From Oenanthe sinensis (lineage: Eukaryota > Streptophyta > Magnoliopsida > Apiales > Apiaceae), in contig CM053794.1 in the NCBI GenBank assembly GCA_028671895.1, positions 43,292,501 to 43,356,500 on the forward strand: a stretch of 64,000 nucleotides of DNA, given 5' to 3'. Position 1 is the first letter of the stretch. Each line of letters starts with the position of its first letter. This document shows, piece after piece, positions 10,901 through 23,404 of this stretch. Under the pieces are notes generated by a model, which saw only the letters and a program-made list of their open reading frames with translations, did not search any database and was not told where the DNA came from. The translations under genes and the position numbers were made by a program.

Positions 10901-13900
10901 GCAGCAGTGCCTAACAATATTTGAATGCATACATCCTGTATGTCACTACAACTGTTTAGTTTGGGGTTTAATAATCATAAAAATAACAGCTTTGATTAAA
11001 AAAAATTACTGAATGAAATTGCTTGAATACCCCCACTAGTAACAGTATAATGGCGTATACATTCCGTATACACTTTAACTTACTATAAAGACTCAACATA
11101 CGAGTCCTTTTGGCTTTGCTCTCCATTTCCTCCATCCTCATTTAATCACTTGTTTAATGGAAACCTAGAATGTATATATTTAAACAGCCGGGGATATATT
11201 AAATATATAACTTCACTCCTCCCGAAAGAAATATTCCTTCTTTCTATATACAATGGTGAGAGAACATCGATTCGAAATAGATGCAGTACTATAATCCTAC
11301 CAACAACAATTTGGTCATAATATCCATGATGAAAGAATAGCAATAAGAAAAAATGGACAACAAGAGCATTATCTTTTGAAGACCCAAGTTCCATAAATAT
11401 AGTAAAATTATGATTAATAGAGACTTGGAAATTGGAACAATGACCAAATAGAGCATATCTATAATCCTGATATGATCATTAAATCTAATTTAAGACCAGT
11501 CTGTGTATTATATGGTTTAAATTTAAAACCATTCACTATTCAAAAAGACAAATTAGGAACTCAACTTCAGGTATTAACCCAAAATGAGGAGTCAAAAAGA
11601 TACAAACATACATGATAGAGCACGACTGCAGATTTATGCACACTTTCCTTATAACATATTATACAATTTCAGGAAGAAAACAATTGACATATTTCATAGT
11701 ACTAACTACAAGAATGCATTGCACTGATATTACAAAGAGAACATATCACATATTTAATATTGTTACATTTCCAAATATAATGACTCTGCATACTACAATA
11801 TATGATCCTTTAGCACTAGAATATTACCTTCATCATAAATCAATAACCACGCAAGTACACAGCCATAAAGTTATATACAACTGTGGTTAATATCAGACCG
11901 GAAGTTTATATCTTCACCGAATAATCCAGTAAAGGTCTTGTATTTCTTTTTCTCAGTAGGTTCATTCTAGACGGACTACTATGTACTTGATCTAAAAATA
12001 TATTAGCTAGCTAAGAGAAACCATGAACTAGAATAGAAGAGCTTGCCCCACCTACAAGTAAATATTTCATAGCAACCCCCCCATAAGTAAATATTTCAAA
12101 GTAGCCTCATTAGACCGTACATCTGGAATGGGAAGCATTAGAAGAATGGAATGCCAGGAACCAGGATAAACTAACAAAATTGAAAAAAAGATAGATATCA
12201 AGTGCATATAGACTTACAAGGCATACCATATTAATGAGCATTATCTGTAATCATAATTCCTCTGTTTCAATGTAAATTACAGGGTTCATATTATTTGAAA
12301 CAGAGGGAGTAAGAGTATTAGGAAGAAGCAAATTTTTGATAATGAACTGAAAATTTTACTGTACAAAGAAAAGGAACTCACCTTCTGTAATGCCTGACGA
12401 AATTGTTCAGCAGAGGAGACAGTTTTTGAGATTTGACGGGTAGAAGCCTTCTTCAATAGCTACAATGTGGTACATATTAAAACTTATAACAAGTTGTATT
12501 GTGAGGCAAACCACTTCAAGGCAGGAATTTTGTTAAAGTTAAGATATCTTTCTAATTCATTAATACAAAAAATGTAACTATCTCAATAGAAAGGTCAAGT
12601 TATAGAGGAATCAATATACATACACGACTACATAAGTACAAAAATATATATAGCTAAAAAATATATTACCAATAGATTTTGATTCCGCGGGTCCTATTCC
12701 TAAGGCTTGTTTTAAGTTTTATAGGGAGGAGATACTATATATTCTTGTTTCAGTCGCTAAAACCTTACAAATACTACCACACTGCTTTTATGTCCTCAAT
12801 TCAACACTCACAAGATCATCAAGGTAATTGTCTGCACACGTTATATGCAATCAAGAAAATATCTGGCCAAAGCACACATGAAAAGCATTAAAGGTGTACA
12901 AAAACAATTGTCCTCGTCTCAGTGAGATGCGCAATGTAAAATCCCTCTTTTTTTTTCTTTTTCTTATTTATTAGCATTTAATAAATATTTATTTGGTGAT
13001 AAATTATATGGTTTTTATATTGAAGTCAACACTAATTTCGAGGACAAAATTATTTTAAGGGGGAAAGGATATAACGCCCCATAGTTTTAGAATATTGTTT
13101 TATTTATTTTATATCATTTTATAATTGTTTTGGAATATTTATTTATTTTGAACTGTTATGTGAATCTGTTAAAATAGGATATATTATGACTTGATCAACT
13201 TGATAGACGGGTTTAGTGGATAAGAACAAAGTCCGAATTTTAGTATAATTGTATATTAGATTTTAAAGTGTCATCAAAAACTACTTCTCTTGTATGCTCT
13301 CTTATATATAAAGTGTTATAAGAGTCTATATATATATGCAAATTATAACCGGGAGACGGAGAGAAAGAACAATAAGAGGTCAATTAGAAAAGAAAAGAAA
13401 AAGGATAAGAAATAGTGTTCGAGGAGTTAAGACTTGCAAGAAATCAAGAAACATCACGTACATACAGATGGAGGGGTAAAAATCGAAGAGCTTTATATAA
13501 GTGATAAAGCAGCGAAGTGGGAAATTGAGGTAAATTATTACTCTTTCTTTTGTCTATTTGCAAGCAAGTGAGATCCAATTGTTAGTATTCCGTCTTGTAC
13601 TCTTGTCTATATATGTGTTATATGTACAAGTTTTATTATTCAGATAAGATGTGCATGATTTGTGAACTTTGAATAATATTGAATTGTATTTAGAGTACTT
13701 AATTTCAGTTATTCACTCATTGTCAGCGTATATTTAAGCAAATTTTTTAAATAAAGAAATTTATTATTATTTTATAATGTAACGGTGACAATATTTCTAA
13801 ATTGAATTTGTATGTTTGTATTTACTGCATGTGTTTTGTAAATCTTTAAATATATATTTTGCTCATAAATTAGCATGTGTAAAAGAATAGAAAAATATTC

Positions 13901-16651
13901 TATATTGCTAGTATTATTTAATTGACTGCATATGTTTTCATACTATTTAAATGTTGTATTTATCAAAGAGCATGTGGCATTAAAACCGTTATTCTAATTA
14001 ATTACCCTTGGTTGTGCAGTGGGGCTATATTAATATACATTCATGCATTCACTAATGATGACAAATAAGGTTAATAGCTCCTTAATAATTATGTGAATGG
14101 CAGGTGTATGTACAAGTACTAATATGTATACGTGGGTGTATATTCGTGATATGATGCCATGTTGCATTAATGTGAAGGTTTAGCACTAATGAGCATTTAA
14201 TTAATTGTTATCTTGATAAGTACTAATGTAGTAGCATTTTGTTTACATAATTAACCAGAATGTCTTAAACTTACAAGTTTCACCTAATCTGTTAAGCAAA
14301 TGTATATGTGTGCTATGCATTCTTGTATTAAGAAAAAAGATTATTTTATTTGGAGTATAATCACACTTTTATTGATATTATTGATGGAGTAAATAATTAT
14401 ATGTTGAGCTTGATTAATATGTTGAGCTTGATAAGTGATCAAGTATTCTGTGTAATTGCACTTATTTTATTGCACGTATATTTAGTGCATGCGGTTCGAA
14501 TAATTAATTTTAGACTATGCATATTAATATATATCTAGGTAATAGTTTTGTTAAAATACGAACCTAACATTGTGAAATTGTTTAGTGCCTGGATAGACTT
14601 TTGAAATATTAATAAAGATGTCTTGTTATAGATTTTGGGTTGCGTAACGTTGTGGATATTCAGTTATCCTAATATTATCAGGTACGAATTTTAATCCCTT
14701 TTCTGAGTTCTAGATTACAATTGTTGGTACGAATCTTTACTCTTTCTTCTTTATTGTTAAATTATAATTATTGATACGAATTCATACTCTTCTCTCAATT
14801 TTAACTTATAATTATATTACAAATTTCTGATCCTTTTTTCTCAATTTTAAATATTTTTTACTCGTTATATTTATTGGTCGAGTATTTTTCTAAGATTGGG
14901 ACCCCTTTGTACTCTATGTATACTTTTTAGTATACATTCTTATATTCGTTTCGTATCCCTATTTTTGGAATTATTGTTGCCATGATTCTCTTGTATTTGT
15001 TTCGTTTCGCATTTTTATTGCGACATTGTTATGTTCTGATTAAAGAGTCGGCAACTTTTATAACCTATGTATTGGGCTCTTAAACCGATTCGTGTGGGTT
15101 AATCACGGACAATATTCACATGGAGTTCGGAGTAAAGGTAAACTAGGCAATAACTCGTATCGGTGTTATAAGTATACGGGCGCGTTTCTGGAGTATGAGA
15201 CGTGAATAAATCATGATCGCTATTGTATTGTTGGAATGTTCTATACATTCTATTATTTCTTCTTATGGATATCCGAGGAAGAAACCATTGTCCTGTACTT
15301 GTACTTGGTGAGTGGAGTTTCACGAGTACAGTTATGTGTAAGAGAGACCCTTATTGTTCCCACCTTATTTGCTTTTCAACCTTATCTTTATTATTTTGGA
15401 TCCGAGTTCATTTATTGTGGTACCATTCTGTTAAATATCGTATATGATTTGAGATATCTGGTGATCCTTGTATTGTTCCCTTTTGTATCGTTCAATTGAT
15501 TAAATCTTTATTGAGTTCTTGTGTGGTAAGACACAATCCACTATATTTTCTAAAATTCCGCATTATGTTAAAATATATTCGTACTAGGCATTTGACTCAC
15601 TCGTATTGTTTCTTTTCCACATGTAAGCAGGTAATCAGGGGTAAAGCGGGAAGAGCGGGAAGAGGGAAGAGTGATGAGTGCTACCGAGACCTTAGTTTCA
15701 GTTTGTCTACATCATTTCGAGGCTTGTTCAAATTGATTTTAGACATCTTAGTATTTTTATTTCGAGATTTAGAAATTTATGTTTATGAGGATTATAAGTC
15801 AATTTCTTATTTCAGTTTATTAATATTTAGATTTGTTCCGCTATTAGATAATGGTCCAAAAAGTCGGGTCGGGCCGTTACACGCAAGGTTCGCTAAGACA
15901 ACCTAGCAAAATTTAGTTTTCTCTGCAGATTATAAGGTAAGGAACTATCATTGAACCGTTTATCTACACTACTTCCTATTCTAACTCAAACACATTTCCC
16001 AGTAAGTGGAGACTTTAAAGGCCGATTCAATTTATTTGGTTTCTTAAATTAGGAAATGAGATTAATAAACTTACTTTCCTCAGTTACTCCAATCTGGTTG
16101 TTTATTCACATCACATTTTATACATAATTTCATCATATTATTTTTACAACGCAATCTCGTCTCCTAATACTAACATGTATACTTGTACATACAGTATTCG
16201 TAGATGATCCTATCATATTATTATTTGTCAATCTCGTATCTCCATTTCATGTATGGATCAAAATGTAAATTACAATAACAATTAAAACACAAATCAAATA
16301 TCCGCAAACTACAATAAGCTATACTTAAACATCTAACTAACTGAATCAAATTGAAATCGAAATCGAAATCGAGTGCGCAATTACAAAAAAACAAACCTTA
16401 TCGAGCATGAAATTAGGAAAGAGCTGATTAGCAGAAAGGAAGTTTCCACAACAAGGACAATCGTGTTTGTTGTGGAGATGCGTGACAATACAAGTATAAC
16501 AGAAGCTGTGTCCACACGCGGTTAGGAACGCGCCTTTCATCACTTGTATACATATTGGGCATATCAGCTCCTTCTCCACGTCCATCGCCCCTACTTCGCC
16601 GATCTCTGTAGATGATCCGTTTAGCTCCGCCACCGACACCGCCATATCCAT
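4965..16651 (-). CDS. COP1: COP1 E3 ubiquitin ligase (RING, coiled coil, WD40)
   Basis: COP1 works with SPA proteins and CUL4-DDB1 in the nucleus to ubiquitinate HY5, CO and other light-signalling factors in darkness. I join 13 exons: 16397-16651, 12382-12459, 10584-10739, 10083-10439, 9653-9810, 9483-9548, 8344-8422, 7819-7974, 7583-7681, 6347-6451, 5457-5636, 5220-5330 and 4965-5135. All are phase-consistent and give about 656 aa (Arabidopsis COP1 is about 675). The C3HC4 RING uses C31, C34, C46, H48, C51, C54, C65 and C68. A coiled coil spans about 112-190 (QEEAERNMQVLLDLL), a basic RKKR lies near 277, and seven WD40 repeats fill about 345-656. Diagnostic COP1 stretches include DDELFATAGVSRCIKVFDF and ASSDYEGIVAVWD. 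The N terminus before the RING is about 20 residues shorter than in Arabidopsis. The 3.9-kb first intron and two others carry transposons. All landmarks are intact, so it is probably functional. Confidence 0.95.
6717..7429. mobile_element. Non-autonomous hAT element in a COP1 intron
   Basis: The left end CAGTGATGCACGGTTCGCGG and the inverted right end CAGTGTTGCATGGTTCGTGG form matching terminal inverted repeats. They are flanked by a perfect 8-bp duplication, GTTTAGAT, at 6709-6716 and 7430-7437. The 8-bp duplication and CAGTG termini mark a hAT superfamily insertion. The 713-bp body has no transposase reading frame. It lies in the intron between COP1 exons 9 and 10. Confidence 0.9.
9013..9160 (+). 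mobile_element. tRNA-derived SINE in a COP1 intron
   Basis: The unit has a Pol III A-box-like motif (TAGCCCAAGTGG, about 9025-9036) and a B box (GGTTCGATCCT, about 9070-9080), typical of tRNA-derived SINEs. It ends in an A/T tail with a TA run. A 17-bp perfect duplication, TATATAATGCATATATG, flanks it at 8996-9012 and 9161-9177, the mark of target-primed retroposition. It lies in the intron between COP1 exons 6 and 7, in antisense to COP1. A real tRNA gene is unlikely: no acceptor stem closes and the tail and duplication are SINE features. Confidence 0.85.
12257..12310. mobile_element. Tiny Stowaway-like MITE remnant
   Basis: A 54-bp unit bounded by TTCCTCTGTTTCAA and the inverted TTTGAAACAGAGGGA resembles an internally deleted Stowaway/mariner MITE (ends of the CTCCCTC-type). 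It lies in COP1 intron 1, just outside exon 2. The assignment rests on the ends alone. Confidence 0.5.
13070..15881 (+). mobile_element. Ty3/gypsy-type LTR in COP1 intron 1
   Basis: The segment starts TATAACGCCCC and ends GGGCCGTTACA, like plant gypsy LTRs that start TGTAACGCCCC; the first dinucleotide has mutated from TG to TA. Just upstream are the polypurine tract AAGGGGGAAAGGA and the GAGGACAAAATTATTTTAAG-type sequence that normally precedes a 3' LTR. It is therefore the 3' LTR of an element whose internal region and 5' LTR are gone, about 2.8 kb long. No target-site duplication is found, as expected for a truncated copy. Small open frames inside (for example 15496-15906) are not genes. 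Confidence 0.75.
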
Positions 16652-18538
16652 GTGTTGTTGTAGGTATACAATTTACTGAGGCGGCCAAGATAGCTAATAT
16701 CGGTGGCAATTATAAGTTAAAAATCTTTCTTTCTAATATTATATTTATATCATACTATTAGCGGTATTATAATATATTCGTATAAAATATTATTAATTTA
16801 CTCATTTCAATTTTATTACTGTTTTAATTGTCTAATTCGTTGAAAATTGTGAATTTCATAAATATTATAATATATTTTTTATTTATAGTAATTTTAATAA
16901 TAATTCTTTTATATTTTAATATTTACATTTTATACTTGTATATTTAAATTATAAAGTAAAATTTTTATTTATAAGAATTATAATATGTTTGTGAATAATT
17001 TACACTTCATAATAGGTATTTTTTTTAAACACATTTCGTAATAGGTATTAATCCCTTGAATATGAAATAAAAGTGGATTTAAAATATTCTATATGTCAAA
17101 AATGGCTCAACCCATACGAAGTACGTAGAGTACTAATTTTTAAATTTAAAAACCACAAATTTAATTTGAAAACCCCAAGTTAAATTTGAACGCACCTCTG
17201 ACAAAAATATAAAATAAAATTTGAATGCCGATGGGCTAATATTTATGTCTTAATGTCTTAATTCTTTCTTAAAATCAAAAAGAAATATAAAAGACTAGTA
17301 TATGTTTTAAAATCATAGTCGACTTCAAATTTTTGTAGAACCTTATATATATATATATATATAATATTATTTTATATTTTGTATTTTTCATACTAAAATA
17401 TCAATAAAGTATATGTATATGTAAATTAACGATTCATTATTTGTCAGTTTGAAAATAAAAATAAAATGATCATTCCAGTTTAATAATTCTCCTTTTTGCT
17501 ATATATTAAATATTTTATTTACTCTAAAATAATTATTTTGGGAGGGATAATTTTATATAATGAATTTGAATTTTTTTTCCTTTGAAATATCTAGCATATC
17601 TTACAAGATTTATATTTGAAATGAAATTTCACGACTTAGTACATATATATTTTTTTATCATTTAAATTTATCAGAAATTATTTTTTTAGCATTAATCGAC
17701 TTAAGAGTTATAATTCATCAACAAATCTGTATCATGTAAAATTAAGAAGAAAAAAGACACTTGTATATGTATGTGTTTGTACAGGGAAAAAAAATTCTCA
17801 CGATACTCTCAGAAAATTTTTACATACAAAACATAAAAGAACAAATTTATAATATCACTCTATTCCCTAAATTTACATAAATATCCTTTAACATTATAAC
17901 TAAATTTTATTATAAACTCCGATGTAACCTCTCGAGGATCGGACTTCGAACCCATTAAATCCATATATATATATATATATATATATCACATCCAACGATG
18001 AATAAAAATGGGAAAAAAGAAAAAGAAAGTTATATCAATTTTTACCGAGGAAAACATAAAAGCACGCTGTTAAACTTCACAGGAGATATGATACTTTTGA
18101 TAATCGACTCGGTTTTGGATGGTATCAGTGTTGAATTAGATTAACTTCTAATTATAATATATTTAAATATGGTTTCAAAATCATAGTTGACTTCAAATTT
18201 TTGTAAAACCTTATCTATAAACCCGGCTAATATTTATGTCTTAATGTCTTAATTCCTTCTTTAAATAAAAAAAAATATAAAATACTAGTATATGTTTCAA
18301 AATCATAGTTGACTTCAAATTTTTGTAGAACCTCGTATATATAAACCCTGTTGTTATAGGGATTAATATTAACCCCGCCGCCTCTACGTGCTTCAGGGCT
18401 TTTGTGCGCAAGTCGTAAGTAATCAAACTCCTTGGCGTTGGTTCTTTAGTTTTTATTGTTTTATTCGATCTTACAAGTAATAGTAAAACATATTAGCTGT
18501 TCAGCAGATTTTTTGCATTCTGTTTGGCGTTCGTAGGC
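16652..18538. other. Intergenic region between COP1 and the F-box gene
   Basis: This AT-rich spacer separates two divergent genes and must hold both promoters. Three related repeat copies occupy 17233-17346, 18171-18210 and 18224-18335, and TA-dinucleotide tracts sit at about 17346-17363 and 17962-17985. No coding sequence was recognised. Confidence 0.6.
17233..18335 (+). repeat. Dispersed three-copy local repeat
   Basis: A unit of about 110 bp, running from CTAATATTTATGTCTTAATG to a GACTTCAAATTTTTGTAGAACC-like end, occurs at about 17233-17346 and again at 18224-18335. A partial third copy is at 18171-18210. The copies are close in sequence, indicating local duplication upstream of the F-box gene. 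Confidence 0.65.
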
Positions 18539-19681
18539 ATGTCAGCCATTATGGATTTACCAGCAGAGATTGTGGCTCACATTCTAACGAGAATTTCTGT
18601 CAGGACACTAGTCCAGGCAAGCTGTGTATGCAAAAGACGGCGTAGTATACTATCAGAACATTATTTTATTAATCTGCATCTTTCAAAGTCACCTGCAGGG
18701 ATTATATTACATGAAAAAAGTCACAAACGTGAAGATGATGTCTTTATAGTGGGTGAACTAGAAGACAAGTCTGACAGCTCTGAGTCTGACAAACATGATA
18801 TTCACCCGGTGACAAAATTTGTCGTAGGACTTGGCTTGAAAGACAGTGTGTACTTGTTAGAGGGTTCAGTTAATGGGTTAATTTGTTTATGGCATCGTGA
18901 TGCATATTATATATGCAATCCGATTACACGAGAGAACCCAATCCTTCCGGATCACAAGTACACCAGGTACTTCAGTAAATCATATGTTTTTCTATTTCAT
19001 GGCTTTGGATTTGTTGAAGCTCGGAACCAGTACAAGGTTGTATGTTTTTATGAAGTTGATCGTACATCGATTGAAGGTTTGGATAAGGCAGGCTGCCTGG
19101 TTTATACCCTTGGAACAGGTGTTTGGAGAAATTTAGAACACGCCCCTTCTTTAGTCCGTCGTCACCAGAGTGGTATATTTTTCAGTGGTAACCTTCACTG
19201 GTTAGCTAATAGTCGAAAGGACACCCCTAATAATGAAATGGTGTGTACGTTTGATTTGGAGAAGGAGTTATTTCAGCTGACTAGTTCAGCTCCTCGAGTT
19301 GGCGAGAGTACAGATTATAGAAGGTTGGGAATGCTACGAGGGTGTTTGTGTATATGTGATAACATGGCAGATTCTGAACTTTTCATTTGGGTGATGAAGG
19401 ATTATGAAATGAAAGAAAGTTGGATTAAAGAAATAGTCATTCGAAACAAACCTACTAATCTGCTATTTAAGTGTATTCATCCTGTTAAAGAATTGAATGA
19501 TGGAACTATCTTAATGGAATGCTATGGTTGTTTTTTGTTCACTTGTCACCCTGAAAATAAAACTTTTCAAATTTACAGAGGCGGCACCAGAGCGGTATGT
19601 GATGCAATGGTTTATTTCCCAAGCTTTATCAGGTTCGAGAATTATTTGTTGGAGAAGGTTTCAGCATTACAAATTAAGTAG
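18539..19681 (+). CDS. F-box protein with F-box-associated domain
   Basis: This is an intronless gene of 380 aa. F-box proteins are substrate adaptors of SCF (SKP1-CUL1) ubiquitin ligases. The F-box is at about residues 5-46 (MDLPAEIVAHILTRISVRTL, then CVCKRRRSI). After it comes the variable beta-propeller-like F-box-associated region with the usual landmarks: GSVNGLICLW, then NPITRENPILPD, then YKVVCF, then the late WVMKDYEMKESW. The first in-frame ATG is at 18539; reading can extend upstream only by using non-ATG codons. Its substrate cannot be inferred. A broken relative lies on the opposite strand about 2.2 kb away. Codon reading is open throughout, so it is probably functional. Confidence 0.9.
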   Translation: MSAIMDLPAEIVAHILTRISVRTLVQASCVCKRRRSILSEHYFINLHLSKSPAGIILHEKSHKREDDVFIVGELEDKSDSSESDKHDIHPVTKFVVGLGLKDSVYLLEGSVNGLICLWHRDAYYICNPITRENPILPDHKYTRYFSKSYVFLFHGFGFVEARNQYKVVCFYEVDRTSIEGLDKAGCLVYTLGTGVWRNLEHAPSLVRRHQSGIFFSGNLHWLANSRKDTPNNEMVCTFDLEKELFQLTSSAPRVGESTDYRRLGMLRGCLCICDNMADSELFIWVMKDYEMKESWIKEIVIRNKPTNLLFKCIHPVKELNDGTILMECYGCFLFTCHPENKTFQIYRGGTRAVCDAMVYFPSFIRFENYLLEKVSALQIK

Positions 19682-21836
19682 TAGTTTAAAGTGTAGTTGC
19701 TTTCTAAACAATGTATGCAAGGTTTCAATTTACTGCACAGATTACTAGTATGCAAGTGCAATGCAAGAACCCAAGTCACCCTTTGTTTCTTTGGTGGATA
19801 TTATTTTCTTGTGATTTATTACCTTTTGTTGAATTATAGATGTTTTCTACTGTATTTTTTCAAACCGTATTCCTAAACCCTGAAAATTGCAAAATCTAAT
19901 TACTCTCAGTTTGTATCTTTTTTTCAAACAAATGAAAATGATACAATTTTATAATCCAAAACGCTAATTCAAACCACCAAACCTTAAACTCGTAAAGCCT
20001 AAAATCCAAATACAAGCGAACTTGCCCCCTGAAGTTGGAGGGCTAGAGTTTCTCGACCATGTACATCAGTTGTCCTATGTGTGACATTCCTGCATCCTGC
20101 TTGCAGCCGGAAAAGTATCACAAGATCAGTAAGTGGACAGGTACATAGACAGATACGCAACAGACCAACCACTGAAAGTACTATATTTATTGTGCAAGTT
20201 CTTGTAGCTATCTAATTAGCTAAATCACAGAAGCAGTAACATTGTGATATCCTTTTGGAGACTATAGCTTGGCCGGTTGCCCTCAAAACTAGCTAATATG
20301 ATAAAATCATAATATGCCAAGTGTAGTTCAGTTTAGTTGTTAGCAAAGCATAGAAGTTCTAATATGAGGTGCAGTATTAAACGACAAAACACGGTACCCC
20401 ACAGAAGTTTAAGGCTGCCTAGCTAACTCAAGATCTTCAAGCATATAGATTTCCAGGTAATGGAATCCAGCATAATCATGAAAATCAGAGTAATGGAATT
20501 AATTGACAATACTTAAGATCTGAAACGTCCCAAGACTCCCAACTGTTGCTAGCATTAATAAGTGTTCTTAAGTTTAAGTTACACATTAGTTTACATGTTT
20601 AACAAAATATATAGCACCTGGGGCATGGGATGCATTATCGACTAACAAAAAGAATCAGGCTAACTCCGATAAAGTAGTAAATTTTATATTTTCTACTAAA
20701 ATAGTTTTTGATGTGTGCTTCACGTGTTTAAAGTGCATATTTAAATAGCATGGGACAGCACACACATTTCACAAAGGGTATATAGCAAATGGCAAACGGA
20801 ATGCATCCTGGCCAATAATATTCTTAATATCATCATCAAGCAAATAGGTTTACATAAAGATACTAAAGACAAATGAACGCGCATTAACAAGTTACAACCT
20901 GAAGTTTTCATTCATATATAGATGTTGTCAAGATGAGTTTCATAAGAACAAATAGTTGATCTTTCTATTATCATACAAATAGTTATTTATTCAAAATTTA
21001 CTCCATGATTGAGTTACAAATCTACTAGACGATGACATTAGAAGAACTGAGCACAATGTGTTTATAGCAGATATAACAAGATACAGTTCAGGACCAGTTC
21101 TGAACTTAAATAAATTGCTGTTAAATCACTTAGGACCAGAGATTACAACAAACTCAGATTATGAGCAAACAATGTGCAGGTGTTTAGGAAATAAACCTTG
21201 TTGAAGGATCAATATATGATTCCGCAGCATCCTGGACAGCTTCAAAGTTCAAACCCAGGATTCATGGAAGGCTCAAATTATGTCCCATGCTGCCAAAAGT
21301 AACTCGGTCCCTGTGACCCAGTCAATTGTGGAGACTCATATATATTTATATATCCATAGATCATACAGGGAATCTATGTTGTCAATTGGGTGATCATTAC
21401 ATCAACACAATGATGCAAAATCAAAATTACATCATTAGAATTGGAACATATATGAGGGCAAACAAAATGAATTATCAAGACAATGAGGCAAAATCAAAAT
21501 ACATCATTAGAATATTTGAACATATTTGAGGGCAAACAAAATGAAACATCAACACAATGATGCAAAATCAAAGAAAACATTAACTTGTTGAAATGAAACA
21601 TATAAGGCCAAACTTAAGCACAGTGCACAATTTATTATTAAAATCACTAGTGTTCATACTATTAGCAGAAAATTGTAATACTGCATTCCATCACCCTACC
21701 TATTAGCATAATCAGCATTATGCGAATGACCAGTATTATACTACAATTATACCTTTCCTAGAACATACTCATGATTAAATTTTTTTTGTAACTATCTATC
21801 CTCTGTAAACTTGACTAACACTGACCATCACTGTTT
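19682..21836. other. Intergenic region between the two F-box loci
   Basis: No coding sequence or RNA gene was recognised. It contains the tandem repeat listed separately at 21403-21572; otherwise I see nothing notable. Confidence 0.6.
21403..21572 (+). repeat. Tandem repeat, period about 73-74 bp
   Basis: Two full copies and a partial third start at 21403, 21476 and 21550. Each carries AATGATGCAAAATCAAAAT- and GAGGGCAAACAAAATGA-type blocks. The small open frame running through it is not a gene. Confidence 0.75.
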
Positions 21837-22885
21837 CTAGCCTCTCTGTGTAACTGGAACAAGACTCTCACTCCAACTTCGACCGACCCTAAAGTTAGCC
21901 GGCAATCCCAAGACTTCAATAGGTAGACTTTTAACCTCTTTGCCACTGAAAACCAACCACCTAAATCTGCCCCCCTCCTTCACAATCAAGCAATCCTCAG
22001 GACAAACAACAGGAACAACAACGCAATCAATATAATCCAATAAAATGGACAATTGTGTCCATGATTCCACTGCACCATATTCTTTCATAATCCAAACATG
22101 AATCCCAACCCAGAATTCCCCAGTAATTAAAGCAAGACTCTCATGAACAATTTCAAGCTCTGGAAGAAATTTATGTTCCAAATCCTTTAGAACGTCCCCA
22201 TTAGATGGGGCAGGCACAACTTTGAATACCTCATCAGATATGCTATGCTGTAGGCAGTAATGACTAAAGACTCGTCGACATTCTTTGCTAACCAATGAAG
22301 AGCTCCCTCAGCCAATATGCCACATTTTGCTGTCACATCAAAATTATATAATGTGGGTACAGGAGGATTCCATCTATGCTCTCGGAGCGAATAATCAGAA
22401 ACAAAAAACTCTTGTCTATCGACAAGAGTGGGTGAGTACCAAGATATTTCAATCACGCGATAATCAGCAAGGTTGTGATTGAAACCCAATCCGTATAAAG
22501 ATTCTTTTGTCCTGGACCAATTTACTCTCAAACCCGGAGCGAGTTTCTTGGACTTCTTGGTAGTTGGATTCAATAAGGCCATGTCTGAATCCGAATCTTG
22601 AATTAGGACCAACCCTCTACAAGACCCAAATATCTCGTCAGAAGAAGATTCCACAGAAAGATTACACGCGAACCCTTTTTTAGCATGGAAACGAATTCCA
22701 TGAAGATTGCTCGGAGTTGGTCGTGGCTGTACTAGCAATTTGGTTTCAGTGGTTTTTGACAGATGCTCAAGAACGGTATAGGGGTCGGAAAGGGTGCGAT
22801 TCCATCATTTTTCAACACAACCAATTGTCTTCACAGAGACTCAAAAAATCTTGATCAACAGATTTTCGGGAAGATGTCTAAAAGA
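21837..22885 (-). pseudogene. F-box gene, disrupted
   Basis: The F-box is recognisable near the 5' end (HLPENLLIKIF) but a TGA follows directly, and a second stop lies in the next lines before VLEHLSKTTETKLL. The F-box-associated region then reads on openly from about 22738, with FGSCRGLVLI, NPTTKKSKKL, YRVIEISW and GALHWLAKN. At about 22240 the frame shifts: ITAYSIAYLM in one frame continues as SISDEVFKVVPAPSNGD in another, running to WIMKEYGAVESW and the stop at 21837. So the locus carries at least two stops and one frameshift. It belongs to the same F-box class as the intact gene at 18539 but is not a close copy. A sequencing error could explain one lesion, but not all three. Confidence 0.8.
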
Positions 22886-22899
22886 AGTTTCTTGATCCG

Positions 22900-23092
22900 A
22901 GAGAGATGGAATAGAGCGAGGGAGATGGAATTTGTGAATGAGAGAGATAGAGATAGAGAGAGATAAATTTGAGAGTGGGACGAGAGCGGGAGAGATATGA
23001 GAGAGAGATGGAATTTGTGAAAGAGATATATATATACACACACAGAGAGAGATGAAATTTGAGAGGGGACGAGAGCGGGAGAGAGATGATCT
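22900..23092 (+). repeat. GA-rich purine tract with internal direct repeat
   Basis: The strand is nearly all purine (GAGAGAGAT-type units) with a short TA/CA microsatellite at 23027-23042. A block of about 35 bp containing GGACGAGAGCGGGAGAGA is present twice, at about 22966-23000 and 23055-23090. It lies just upstream of the disrupted F-box gene. GAGA-type tracts are common in plant 5' regions. Confidence 0.7.
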
Positions 23093-23404
23093 TTATTTAT
23101 AAAAATAGTTTTTTGTTGTCAATATTATTTATAAAAATAGTTAAATTAACTTGTAATCACTTAAATAATTTATATGTCACATATATGTATAATGATTTTT
23201 ATTTTTATAAAAAAAATAAAATAAAAAGATAATTATATTTAAACAAATTAATTTGCACATGCAAGTTGATGAGCCGGAGTAAATGTAGAGATGCACTAAA
23301 ATTATATTGGGTTGGGCTTTATAAATTTTGGATTTTTCAAAAATTAGATTGGATCAGTTTTTTACTTTTTTCTAAAATTGGGAACGGATGAACAAGGTTT
23401 CTTT

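Noticed and set aside
15496..15906. 136-codon open frame on the + strand
   Set aside because: It lies wholly inside the gypsy-type LTR, runs across its 3' boundary and shows no domain; LTRs often hold chance frames.
18524..18538. Upstream extension of the F-box protein (five residues before the ATG)
   Set aside because: The extension begins with a TTG codon; the first ATG at 18539 is the normal plant start.
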